Assembly: GCA_016180425.1 (NCBI GenBank)
Contig: JACPBF010000001.1
Coordinates: 264,744 to 328,743, forward strand
Origin: Elusimicrobiota bacterium
GTDB taxonomy: Bacteria; Elusimicrobiota; Elusimicrobia; 2-02-FULL-39-32
Length of the DNA stretch: 64,000 nucleotides
Direction: 5' to 3'
Positions 52,111 through 60,812 of the stretch are shown in pieces; position 1 is the stretch's first letter, and each line of letters starts with the position of its first letter. The translations under genes and the position numbers were made by a program. The notes beneath the pieces are model-generated. The model was not told the DNA's origin. It worked only from the letters and a program-made list of their open reading frames with translations, and did no database searches.

Positions 52111-55100
52111 TCACTGCTGAATTGCAAGAGTTTCTCTTGCATGGAGAGATGCTTCCATCTCTTTAAAAACTTCAATCACTCTCGTAGCGGAACCAATGAT
52201 GAACAACTGGAGCTGTCTTGTTTTCCAACTCTCCTTAAATCTGTGAGGATTATCCGTAAATATCTGTAGGTTAAACTCCAAGCCCCTATAGATTGGAGAT
52301 TTTTTAAACCTTTCTCTTAGAATCTCATAAACCATGTCAGGATCCATCTCAATTAAGGGATCGGCCTTCTGCCTGGATAAAAGGTCTTGGCGGGTGATAA
52401 CGAATTCTCCAAATGAAACCTTCCTTAATATCTCTTCTGTAATATCCGGGAATTCCTTCTTTAACTGAGATTTTAAACTTTCAATATCAATCGAATCTTT
52501 GTTAGTAATAATAGGAAGGATCATTTTCTTTCCACTATTTTTCTCCCTATTAACTGCCAGAGTGATTCTTTTAGCTAAAACGCTGAGTTTATCTGAAGAG
52601 TCTAGACCATCAGAAAAATCAAAAAGATTTGCAAGCAGGCTTTCAGCATCTTGCGGAACAAGTTCTTCCTCAGCGTCATTTAATTTTGAATAGGATAACT
52701 CTTCAGCTTTTCTTGCTCCGTTTTTCCATACCTCTGCCAACGCTCTTTTTTGTTCTTGAGTTAATCTGGCTTGAGATAGTAGCAGGGAGATGAATATCTC
52801 AACATTTCTTAAAGTCTCTTCAAAACTTATAGCATTGGATGGATCTAGATATTCAGCTTCTCCTCCTTGCCTAAAAAGTTTCTCTAAAAACAGGCCAAAG
52901 GATTCTTTTGCCAAAATAGGATTTTTGAGATAGAATTCTCTAAATGAACTCAATGCTTCTAATGAGTCCTCTTGGGACATATAGCGCACAGTCCGCATAA
53001 AATCTTCTGGCTGGATTATCTTATTTTGATGGGCAAATGTTTTTTTAAAAGGAGCATTAAAAATAGAGGAAAACTGTAAAATCTTAAAGGTATGATGAGC
53101 TTGCGCGAAACCATCAGAAACAGCTAAATGGTTTAATCTAATTTTTCCTATTTCTGAAAGTAAAGATTTTAAAGTAAATGGAATAATTCCTTTTTTGGAT
53201 CTTAATTGTAATTTTTGAATTGTTCTACTTTTAAGTCCCTGCGCAGTTCCTTTTTTCCTTTCATATAAAGATGCCATCCTCGCTCTAACCAGAGGAAAAA
53301 AAGTTCCCAGAAGAACGATTGCCCCCAGAGGCCAACCAAAAATTCCCGCCAAAGAAGGGAGAAGAACGATTCCTAAAGCGATAAAACCCAAAATAAGAGA
53401 TAACTCCACACTCGCTTGGCCAGATTCTCCTTTATCATTTTTAACAATTCCGCCAGCTTTTTTAAACCCCGACTCTTCAGCAGTTAGAAAAGAGGGTCGC
53501 TCAAAAGAAATTTCAGAAATCTCTATTTCTTTTTCCACGTCAGAAATAGCTATAATTTCAGACATACTATTTGAGATTCCTGGAACAAAATAATCCTTTA
53601 AATTAATTCTAAACCTTTGAAATTTTCCATGTGTGTTTGGAAATTTAATGAATAATTTGTGAAAATCTTCCATCACCGCGTTCCCAACCAAACGCTGATG
53701 GAATCTATTCTTTAATTCCAATTTAAACGATGATTCTGAATTTGTCTTTACAGTCAAATGCAGTAATTGACGATCTTCTACATCTACTCCCGGCATCCCG
53801 CTCTCTATCCAGCCGCGTCCAGTATAAAGTTTAAGCGGATTGTTAGCAGGTCCTGTTTCAAATTTAAAAGATTGTGCTCCAGACTTAAAATCCAAATTTG
53901 GAAGAATGGAAAAATCTCTAAAAGCAGAAGCAAGTTCTCCATTTTCGTTCAAATAATACCTTGCGAGTTTCATTGATGTTCTACTAAAAGGCGAATTGTA
54001 AAGACGTGGAAAAATATTAAAGGAATCATAAGGAGTTCCGTTTTTAATAGAGAGCCTGCTAAACCCGGTATAATGCCCGTTCCATTCAAAAGGAAACTCT
54101 AAATCATTTTTTGTGTAAACCTTATTTTTAAATCCAAACTCTCCAATTAAAAGCCGAGAGCCTCCATAAAGCGCAATAAGATATTTTCCATTGGAACTAA
54201 GCCCAAACAGTTCGATCCCAGGATATTCATTTCTTCCATACACATATTCTAACTCTCCTGTATTCGCGTTTATAACCAAAATCGTATCTTGACTTCCAAC
54301 CAGGACTCTTTTGCCCGATAGATCAAATTGGATTTGTCTTATAGAATTCCCATACCCACTGTATGTCTTGGTTTTTTCTTCTCCTGTTTTTAAATTAGTA
54401 AATTTAATTTGAATGTTACCTGATTCATAGCTCTGGTTAATAGGCTTAAAATCTATCCTTAGGTAATTGTCTGAAGTGATCAAATGATCAATTGGAAATG
54501 GCGGAAGAATTGGACGAATTGTCGGAAGTTCCTGGTCCAGATCTGTATCAGGAGTTGGAAAAGGAACTGGTTTAGGAAGAATTGGCTGAGGATCGTAAGA
54601 AGGAATTGGGGTTTGAATAGGTGTTGGCATTGGAGTTGGTGTTAAAATCGGAGTTGGAGTTTGAATGGGTTGAGGTGTTGGGAGAGGTGTGGGTTGTGGA
54701 GTTGGCTGCGGCGTCGGACGATAAGTTGGTAAAGGTTGTGGCGTAGGAATAATTGGTACAGGAGCAACTGTTGGACTTGGAGTGGGGGTGGGCGCTGGAG
54801 TTTGTGTTGGTCGCGGATTCGGAGTTGGTTGAGGAACTGGAGTAGGTGTTGGTCCCAGTGGTGGTGGAGTAGTAACAGGATGCGGCGTTTGTACTGGCGT
54901 AGGTGTAATAATCGGTTTGGTTGTTGGTTCTGGATATGGTTTTACAGTTGGTTTTGGAGTTGGATTCGATATAGGTATAGGATCTATAATCACAACTGCT
55001 ATTAGATTGGGAATAGGAGTTGGTGTAGGCTCTGGCATTGCAGAGATAGTTGGTTCAGATGTTGCCAATGGGCTTACAGAGTCTGTTGGTAATGGAGATT

Positions 55101-58100
55101 GGACAAAATCAGAAACTGATGAAATCCGCGTAAATGGTATTCCAACATTGATCTGACCATTGTTGTCAGCTGTAGCAGTTTGAGGGATTAGACTATCAGG
55201 ATTAATATTTTCTGAAGCAATTGGTGACCCATTAGAATGAGCAGTTGATAAAGGGAATATTGCTGGTATTGGAAGTTTAACTTCAGAGGCAACACGTTTT
55301 TGAAGCGGAGCTGTATTTACCGGCATTCTGCCGCACGCGGCTAGTATAACAGCTGCGATACTAGTTGAGATCGTTTTTTTCAAATTTAATATCCCAATGA
55401 TTCTTAATTTTAGTTCTTTGTTCGCAGTTAATTGTTTTTGGAGGGACACTAAAGGTTTAGTGAGGTAGATACGAATGGTATCGTAGCCAAGTATCCTTTC
55501 TTTCTCATGAGCCAATACAATCGAAAGCATGATTTTTCTTAAATAGTCAAACTTCTTCCATTCAGTTACCAGCCACCACAATATTTCTACTTTTCCAGTC
55601 TCTTGATAAGTTTCCGCTAAAGTAGTCTTACCGGCTTCAATGAGTTTTTTTTCTAAAGATAGGGACTCTATAGGTATTCCATATTTTTCCAATTCCTCTT
55701 TTACTCCTTTAGCTAGGCTTAAATCTTTGCCATAGCTTTGAGCAAAATATCTGGCAGATACCAGCGCAAGAAATCCTAAAAATCCATGGCGTGCATAGAA
55801 CAATCCTCCTGCTAATCCATAAACGCCAATGATTCCTGAACTTATCTTTAAAATATAATCTACGAGAGGTAAACCGCTGTTTGGCAATATTCCAGCTAAA
55901 ATAATTCCAAATCCTCCAACCAGTGTCCAGAGAACCATTGCGATTAATGTCTCCACTAAATTAAATGGCTGAGGTTTGGCAAAAGAGATTTCAGAAATTA
56001 CCATTTTATCGTCTGGGTCAGAAATCGCAATAACTTCAGCTATTCTATTGGTTGTTCCTGAAAGAAATCTGCTCTTTAAATCAATCTTTATTGGCCGATA
56101 TAGGCCATGGGTATTGGGAAATTCAACAGGTATTTTATGAACCCCGTCTAACACTTCGCCAACAAGTCTTTCAAAATATTTATTTTTTAACTCCAATTTA
56201 AACTTAGTTTTCCCAAATGTTTTTGCAATAATATAAATAGAAGAATATTCTTCCAAATTTACCGGCGCCATTCTGCTTTCAATCCAGCCCCTCCAAAATC
56301 CCAGAGTAACTTTACCTTCTGAAGAAAAAGTTAATTTAGGAAGAACATTAATGGTTGTGCCTGGCAAAGGAAGGGAAGGATAAACAGGAGAATTTTCTTC
56401 CAGTAAAGGAGGCCCAAATGCAATGCTCTGAATTTCTACCCATCCTTTATCCCATCCTGATTTTGATTGAGGATCGGAAAAATAAAGCATGTCTATCATA
56501 TTAGGATTTAGATCCAATTCTCTTAAATCAATAAACCTTGTATTTGGTTTTTCCGCGGTATAACGAAATGGAACCAATATTTTTCTAACGTTATCCATGA
56601 TTGTTCCCGCTGAATTAGCCTCATAGCTATTTCTTATTTCCATTTCAAATTCCATATCTGTATTTGTTCTTCCTGTTATGTAAAGACCTGGTCTTAAATA
56701 AAGATCAATAGGAACAATTTTCATTCCAAAATAGCCAAAAGAATGAGACATTCTAAAAAGAGTTGGACTAAGATAATCAAAAAGTCCCTCAACTCGTTCT
56801 AATAATTTTTTAAATGGCAATACTTCTATAGGAGATAAAGGCGCAGGATATACTTTTAAAGGAGAGGTTGCGGAAGGATCAACTGGAGCAAAAGCAATAT
56901 GGGAAATTTCGATATTGTCGTTTGGGTCTGAAATAAACAGCGTGTTGGCTACTTTACTGGTTGTGTGGGAAAGTTTTAAATCTTCACGCAAATCAATCAC
57001 ACTTGTGTATGGCTGCCCATTATAAGCTGGAACCTGGATCATCACTTTAGGCACATCATCTATAATCCCTCCTAAAATGCTCTGCCCATAGGGGTTTTTA
57101 AGCTCCAACTCAAAATGCGTATCTTTAGAAACTTTTGTAGTGATATAAAATAAAGGCCTTTCTTCTAAATTAATGGCGGGCATAACCGTTTGTAACCACC
57201 CTTGAGAAGCATAAAGTTTTAAAATTACATTGCCGAAATTTTGGAAAGCAATTTCTTTATTAGGCCAAAAATTTAAATAAGGCATTATCTCCATGGCATA
57301 AGAAGGTATCTCCGGGGAAGAGGTTGGTGAAAAAGAACTATTCACTAATAACAGGGACCTCCTCCACAGGATCTTTACTGGTTTTTTTTCTTTCTCCAAA
57401 GAATTTTCACCAGCTTTCTCAAATTGAGTTTTCTGGCCAGTTAAAGGGACTGGTGATAAAAAATTATTTTGCATTTTACAGCTTACAGCCACTAATGCAA
57501 TTAAAAGAGGTTTCAAAGCTCGCTTTAAGAAACGCATTACAACTAAAGTTTGAACTTTTAATATCTTAAGCTCCTCAACTATTTTTTTGTTCAACTCTTG
57601 CGTCATCTGATAAAAAGATTCTTTTATCAGTTTCATTGAATCTAAACTTTTTTCAAAAAATTTAGGTTCAGGTTGGCTCAATATAAAAACAGTATCTTTA
57701 ATTTGAACAGAGATATTTTTTGGAGATTGAAGATCGCTCTTATTTTTAGTTGAGCTGTTTAAGATCGTCAAAAAAACTTCCACTTTCTTTTTCTCTTTAT
57801 CAGAAGTTTTTCCATAAAATTCAAAATGCAAACGGCCTTTTTTGAAAACGCCTTTTGTATCTCTTTCTATCTCAACTAAATCTTTTATTTTTAAATTCTT
57901 AATGGTTTGAAAGCTGTTCTCCTCTTTTAACCTGCTAAACCATTCAACCATTTCCCTTTCAATCTGTTTCTTAACGCTTTTATCTAAATTGGTTATCTGG
58001 GAAAGAGCCTTCTTTATAAATAACCCCATGGCAAATGAGAGAAATGCTCCCTCCAAAGCAGGAACAATCTGATTTAAAATTTTTCCCACAGGCGCAAAAG

Positions 58101-60438
58101 GAGAACTGGATTTAAGAGTAATGCGCTCTCCGCTAAACAGTTTTTCTAAAGGCATCTTTTCTCTATTAAAAATCTCAAGATATGCTGTTCCTTTCTTTTG
58201 GCTAATATCCATTCTTGGACTGACTACTGCATAGGCGATCTTTTGATTTTGAAGGTTTTGAGTGATCCCAGAGGTATGAAATCCACCGGCAATAAGCACT
58301 ACGACTCTACCCACATCTCGCGATTCCGTGGCTCGTGGTTTTGAGCGTTGATGCAAGCCTGGTTCAACAGAAAAGTCAATCGCAAGATTTGGAACTCTAG
58401 ATTGAAAAGAAGCCTCTTGAGCTAAGAGATTTTCCACTAAGGCATTGTTCCTCTGAATCGCAAACTGATTAAATTTTTCAAATGTACTCAAAAATCTTAA
58501 ATAAGGTTGAGCTGGAAGCGCCATTCTCTTAGGCCGGCTCGCTTCAATTGAGTTCTTTGAAAAATCCTCTAAAGAACCTTTGAATGAAATCTTAAACTCA
58601 TTCATCCTTTTTCCAATTCTTTGAATCTCATCCCTTCTTTTCTTATACTCCTCCCACTCCTCAGGACTCAAACTAAAACTTATAAGTTTTTCTAACAATC
58701 TTATGTCTTGGGAGAGTCTTATCACATTTTTTTCTTTCTGATTTACAACAAGCCGTTGAACAGTTTTTTCTTCCAACTGCGTGATTTCCTTAAATAATGG
58801 TTCTGCCTGAATAGTCTGAGTCAACAAAACATACCGAATATAGCGATCCATCTCTGGAACTTTGGCTAAACTCACACCATAAGCCTGACACAAATCTTTT
58901 AAATATTGATAAAAAGCCCCATAACTGATGTTCCCTAACCTATAAGAAAGACTAGAAGAAACTAAATTCTTTAACTCTGTTTTCGGCAAACTCTCCAATA
59001 AACTATTGGTTAAAGCTCTTCTTTCTTTCTCTACCTGCTCATAGTTTAAGGTTTCTTCCAAATTTAAAGCGCTCATGAATTTACGGATCATCTCTGAAGC
59101 AGATGGGATTCCATCCTGAGTAAGGACTTTAAGGTATTGGCTCAGTTTGATCTGACCCTTATGGTGCAAAGTCATATTTCTATCTAACTCTTTTAAATCT
59201 GAATTTAATATTTTGGTTTTAAGCAGGTTTAAAGAATTCTGCAATTCTAAAACAATTTTCTTTGCCTCTTTTTCTTCAGGAACAGAATCTTTAAAAGCTC
59301 TGACATGATTGGAGTAAAGCTTTTCATCTTCTATACCTGAAAATAAAAAAGAGTTTTTGCCTTGATCTGTAAGATTCAAGGTAAGACCCGCGTATTCCGC
59401 TCCTGAAATCATGGAATTTTTTAAAAAATAATCCGCCACATCTTTAATAATCTCTTTATCTGGAAAAGAGCGATAGGGCGCAAAATTTAACTCTCCTTTT
59501 GCTCCCTCTAAACCCACGATGATTTTGCCTTGAGCTTTAGAGTTTTGTTTTGAAATATAGGACGTATTCCTTATAAGAGACTCTAATATTTTTGCGATAT
59601 TAGCTTGAGCCTGAAAATTCTCATGCGCATCCTGAATATGCAAAACTATGCGATCCCCTGGTTTCCATTCCACAGGAAAATAAATTTCCTTAATGTCCGC
59701 GCATTCACCAGACAAAGATTCTATCCAGGAATGAAACTCTCCATCTCCCTGCTTTAAAATAGGAGCAACCCCTGATGAAAATGATTTTAAATTCAACCTG
59801 CTAAACCCTAACTCATTCTTAGGAAGGGGGTTGGGGCAGAACTGATCTTGTAAGGAAGGAATCTGCGTAAGATGAGTTATTTTTTGACTGGCCGCCTGAG
59901 GCGTCAGAGGAAGTTGCGTTAAGCTTCCTTGTGGGATTGAATTAGGGTTTAGAGGTGAATCTACAAAAAAATCGGATGTTTCAAGAATTGGTTCTTTCTT
60001 TTCTATTTTTAAAAGAGCGGCTCTGCGTTCTTTCCAAAGCTTTTGAGCTGGTTCTATTGCGCCAAAAGCTATATGAACGTAAAAGAAAATTGCGGCTAGA
60101 GCTAAAGAAACGCATTGTTTCCATTTATATATAGTTTTAAATTTAGGGGCTTGACAAATCATGCCTCCTCTGCTATATATTAATAGAACTCTACTGCTGG
60201 TGGAGTTCCTCATTGTCGTAAAAGCGGGAACTGTTGCAAGGTTCCCGCTTTCTATTTGTGGGGGACTCTTTTTAGAGCCTCCAAAAAGAAGAAGTAGAAC
60301 CCATTGATAGGTTCTGTAATATAACTTTAGAGCTGTTAATTTTTTCTGGATGGTTTCTAGATTAAACCAATCTAGAAAGATGGGCAGGGGAAATCTGTTT
60401 CCTACAAATTGCTGGTATTTGCTGGTGAAAGTTCTCAT
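52111..60438 (-). CDS. Giant multidomain protein: ChaN/EreA-like domain, four beta repeats, internal lipoboxes, Pro/Thr linker
   Basis: An unbroken 2,775-codon frame. Residues about 110-130 are a signal-like segment. Residues about 250-745 resemble the ChaN/TIKI/EreA superfamily, with LHIQDAHENF, VGLEGAKGE and LIAGGFHTSG supplying His, Glu and His. A repeat of about 110 residues (GW-x-E-x-MP/AP-V-x-EE, LELKN, IDLR/L, ISDP) occurs at about 1076, 1233, 1383 and 2208. Segments near 970-990 (PLLIALVAVSC) and 1690-1705 (IAAVILAAC) look like lipoprotein signals but are internal. A Pro/Thr linker (about 1806-1966), a propeller-like stretch (2000-2100), a membrane hairpin (about 2346-2386) and a soluble C-terminal domain follow. 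The start is uncertain: 60438, 60213 and 60162 are possible. Confidence 0.8.
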   Translation of the reverse strand: MRTFTSKYQQFVGNRFPLPIFLDWFNLETIQKKLTALKLYYRTYQWVLLLLFGGSKKSPPQIESGNLATVPAFTTMRNSTSSRVLLIYSRGGMICQAPKFKTIYKWKQCVSLALAAIFFYVHIAFGAIEPAQKLWKERRAALLKIEKKEPILETSDFFVDSPLNPNSIPQGSLTQLPLTPQAASQKITHLTQIPSLQDQFCPNPLPKNELGFSRLNLKSFSSGVAPILKQGDGEFHSWIESLSGECADIKEIYFPVEWKPGDRIVLHIQDAHENFQAQANIAKILESLIRNTSYISKQNSKAQGKIIVGLEGAKGELNFAPYRSFPDKEIIKDVADYFLKNSMISGAEYAGLTLNLTDQGKNSFLFSGIEDEKLYSNHVRAFKDSVPEEKEAKKIVLELQNSLNLLKTKILNSDLKELDRNMTLHHKGQIKLSQYLKVLTQDGIPSASEMIRKFMSALNLEETLNYEQVEKERRALTNSLLESLPKTELKNLVSSSLSYRLGNISYGAFYQYLKDLCQAYGVSLAKVPEMDRYIRYVLLTQTIQAEPLFKEITQLEEKTVQRLVVNQKEKNVIRLSQDIRLLEKLISFSLSPEEWEEYKKRRDEIQRIGKRMNEFKISFKGSLEDFSKNSIEASRPKRMALPAQPYLRFLSTFEKFNQFAIQRNNALVENLLAQEASFQSRVPNLAIDFSVEPGLHQRSKPRATESRDVGRVVVLIAGGFHTSGITQNLQNQKIAYAVVSPRMDISQKKGTAYLEIFNREKMPLEKLFSGERITLKSSSPFAPVGKILNQIVPALEGAFLSFAMGLFIKKALSQITNLDKSVKKQIEREMVEWFSRLKEENSFQTIKNLKIKDLVEIERDTKGVFKKGRLHFEFYGKTSDKEKKKVEVFLTILNSSTKNKSDLQSPKNISVQIKDTVFILSQPEPKFFEKSLDSMKLIKESFYQMTQELNKKIVEELKILKVQTLVVMRFLKRALKPLLIALVAVSCKMQNNFLSPVPLTGQKTQFEKAGENSLEKEKKPVKILWRRSLLLVNSSFSPTSSPEIPSYAMEIMPYLNFWPNKEIAFQNFGNVILKLYASQGWLQTVMPAINLEERPLFYITTKVSKDTHFELELKNPYGQSILGGIIDDVPKVMIQVPAYNGQPYTSVIDLREDLKLSHTTSKVANTLFISDPNDNIEISHIAFAPVDPSATSPLKVYPAPLSPIEVLPFKKLLERVEGLFDYLSPTLFRMSHSFGYFGMKIVPIDLYLRPGLYITGRTNTDMEFEMEIRNSYEANSAGTIMDNVRKILVPFRYTAEKPNTRFIDLRELDLNPNMIDMLYFSDPQSKSGWDKGWVEIQSIAFGPPLLEENSPVYPSLPLPGTTINVLPKLTFSSEGKVTLGFWRGWIESRMAPVNLEEYSSIYIIAKTFGKTKFKLELKNKYFERLVGEVLDGVHKIPVEFPNTHGLYRPIKIDLKSRFLSGTTNRIAEVIAISDPDDKMVISEISFAKPQPFNLVETLIAMVLWTLVGGFGIILAGILPNSGLPLVDYILKISSGIIGVYGLAGGLFYARHGFLGFLALVSARYFAQSYGKDLSLAKGVKEELEKYGIPIESLSLEKKLIEAGKTTLAETYQETGKVEILWWLVTEWKKFDYLRKIMLSIVLAHEKERILGYDTIRIYLTKPLVSLQKQLTANKELKLRIIGILNLKKTISTSIAAVILAACGRMPVNTAPLQKRVASEVKLPIPAIFPLSTAHSNGSPIASENINPDSLIPQTATADNNGQINVGIPFTRISSVSDFVQSPLPTDSVSPLATSEPTISAMPEPTPTPIPNLIAVVIIDPIPISNPTPKPTVKPYPEPTTKPIITPTPVQTPHPVTTPPPLGPTPTPVPQPTPNPRPTQTPAPTPTPSPTVAPVPIIPTPQPLPTYRPTPQPTPQPTPLPTPQPIQTPTPILTPTPMPTPIQTPIPSYDPQPILPKPVPFPTPDTDLDQELPTIRPILPPFPIDHLITSDNYLRIDFKPINQSYESGNIQIKFTNLKTGEEKTKTYSGYGNSIRQIQFDLSGKRVLVGSQDTILVINANTGELEYVYGRNEYPGIELFGLSSNGKYLIALYGGSRLLIGEFGFKNKVYTKNDLEFPFEWNGHYTGFSRLSIKNGTPYDSFNIFPRLYNSPFSRTSMKLARYYLNENGELASAFRDFSILPNLDFKSGAQSFKFETGPANNPLKLYTGRGWIESGMPGVDVEDRQLLHLTVKTNSESSFKLELKNRFHQRLVGNAVMEDFHKLFIKFPNTHGKFQRFRINLKDYFVPGISNSMSEIIAISDVEKEIEISEISFERPSFLTAEESGFKKAGGIVKNDKGESGQASVELSLILGFIALGIVLLPSLAGIFGWPLGAIVLLGTFFPLVRARMASLYERKKGTAQGLKSRTIQKLQLRSKKGIIPFTLKSLLSEIGKIRLNHLAVSDGFAQAHHTFKILQFSSIFNAPFKKTFAHQNKIIQPEDFMRTVRYMSQEDSLEALSSFREFYLKNPILAKESFGLFLEKLFRQGGEAEYLDPSNAISFEETLRNVEIFISLLLSQARLTQEQKRALAEVWKNGARKAEELSYSKLNDAEEELVPQDAESLLANLFDFSDGLDSSDKLSVLAKRITLAVNREKNSGKKMILPIITNKDSIDIESLKSQLKKEFPDITEEILRKVSFGEFVITRQDLLSRQKADPLIEMDPDMVYEILRERFKKSPIYRGLEFNLQIFTDNPHRFKESWKTRQLQLFIIGSATRVIEVFKEMEASLHARETLAIQQ
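60151..60179 (+). promoter_or_regulatory. Consensus plus-strand promoter inside the giant ORF 5' end
   Basis: TTGACA (60151-60156), 17-base spacer, TATATA (60174-60179): a near-perfect sigma-70 site, antisense to the giant ORF. It predicts a start near 60186. Confidence 0.7.
60195..60222 (-). repeat. Start-region motif, copy B
   Basis: On the minus strand TTTACGACAATGAGGAACTC followed by CACCAGCA; the ATG (60213) is in frame with the giant ORF (residue 76). Confidence 0.6.
60221..60251. terminator. GC-rich 11-bp hairpin, terminator-like on both strands
   Basis: AAAGCGGGAAC/GTTCCCGCTTT around nine bases. The plus strand continues TTTCTATTT; the minus strand continues CTTTTACG. It lies inside the annotated giant ORF (about residues 63-72), which argues that translation really begins downstream of it. 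Confidence 0.65.
60296..60378. other. Two further hairpins upstream in the giant ORF's first codons
   Basis: AGAACC/GGTTCT (60296-60315) and TTTCTAGATT-AAACC-AATCTAGAAA (60354-60378, 10-bp perfect stem). With the downstream hairpins this makes a structured block of about 190 bases, more like an untranslated leader than coding sequence. Confidence 0.5.
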
Positions 60439-60447
60439 TGTCGTAAA
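60420..60447 (-). repeat. Start-region motif, copy A
   Basis: On the minus strand TTTACGACAATGAGAACTTT followed by CACCAGCA; the ATG is the first codon (60438) of the longest giant ORF. Confidence 0.6.
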
Positions 60448-60532
60448 CCTATAAGGTTAGCTCAATCACATTTTGGGGTAACCTCTCCTTTTTTAAATTT
60501 TTTCACTTTCATTCTCCTTTCTTGCTGCGTTT

Positions 60533-60611
60533 AACTCCACTCTGCTGCAACTAAATTTCAAGCTACTTTATAACTCCACTTGCTTTACAACTAAACTTCA
60601 AGCTAGCTTAT
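60533..60611. repeat. Tandem duplication of about 40 bp upstream of the giant gene
   Basis: Copy 1 (60533-60571) and copy 2 (60572-60611) both read AACTCCACT, CAACTAAAYTTCAAGCTA and TTAT with a few changes. They adjoin exactly. On the minus strand each contains AGCTTGAARTTTAGTTG. They may be binding sites in the giant gene's promoter. Confidence 0.75.
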
Positions 60612-60667
60612 AAATGAAGTGTCCGAAACTTTTCTCTAACTTTTTGTAAACTTTTTGTGACAAATTT

Positions 60668-60679
60668 TGTAACGTTACA
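60668..60679. promoter_or_regulatory. Perfect 12-bp palindrome TGTAACGTTACA, operator candidate
   Basis: The sequence has the TGTAACG-type core used by LacI-family and related repressors. It sits between the giant gene and pcm, so it could control either. Confidence 0.45.
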
Positions 60680-60786
60680 TTTACTCTCTTAAAAACTTCC
60701 ATTCCAAAGAAAAAATATTTCGTATTTTTTCGTATTTTTACATTTTAAGGATCATTCTAAAATGATTCTGCCCTAATTTTTTATGA

Positions 60787-60792
60787 TATACT
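60787..60792 (+). promoter_or_regulatory. TATACT box for pcm
   Basis: TATACT would place the transcription start near 60799. The ATG at 60783 would then be upstream of the transcript, supporting ATG 60813. Confidence 0.4.
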
Positions 60793-60812
60793 TTAAAATA
60801 AATTCCTTAAAA

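Larger units (their letters stand above)
60186..60258 (+). ncRNA. Candidate small antisense RNA
   Basis: The predicted transcript has a 9-bp hairpin (GAACTCTAC-TGCTG-GTGGAGTTC, 60186-60208) and then an 11-bp terminator-like hairpin (AAAGCGGGAAC, nine-base loop, GTTCCCGCTTT, 60221-60251) followed by TTTCTATTTG. Promoter and terminator bracket about 70 bases antisense to the giant gene's 5' end. No known RNA family recognised. Confidence 0.5.
60439..60782. other. Intergenic region between the divergent giant gene and pcm
   Basis: Contains the tandem 40-bp repeat and the palindrome TGTAACGTTACA (listed separately), an AGGTTA/TAACCT inverted repeat with a 19-base loop (about 60464-60494), and ATCATT-CTAA-AATGAT (60751-60766) near the pcm promoter. 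No gene seen. Confidence 0.6.

Noticed and set aside
54736-55156. Trp/Arg-rich and Gly/Val-rich plus-strand ORFs
   Set aside because: They are the antisense of the Pro/Thr-rich linker of the giant ORF and have no gene features.
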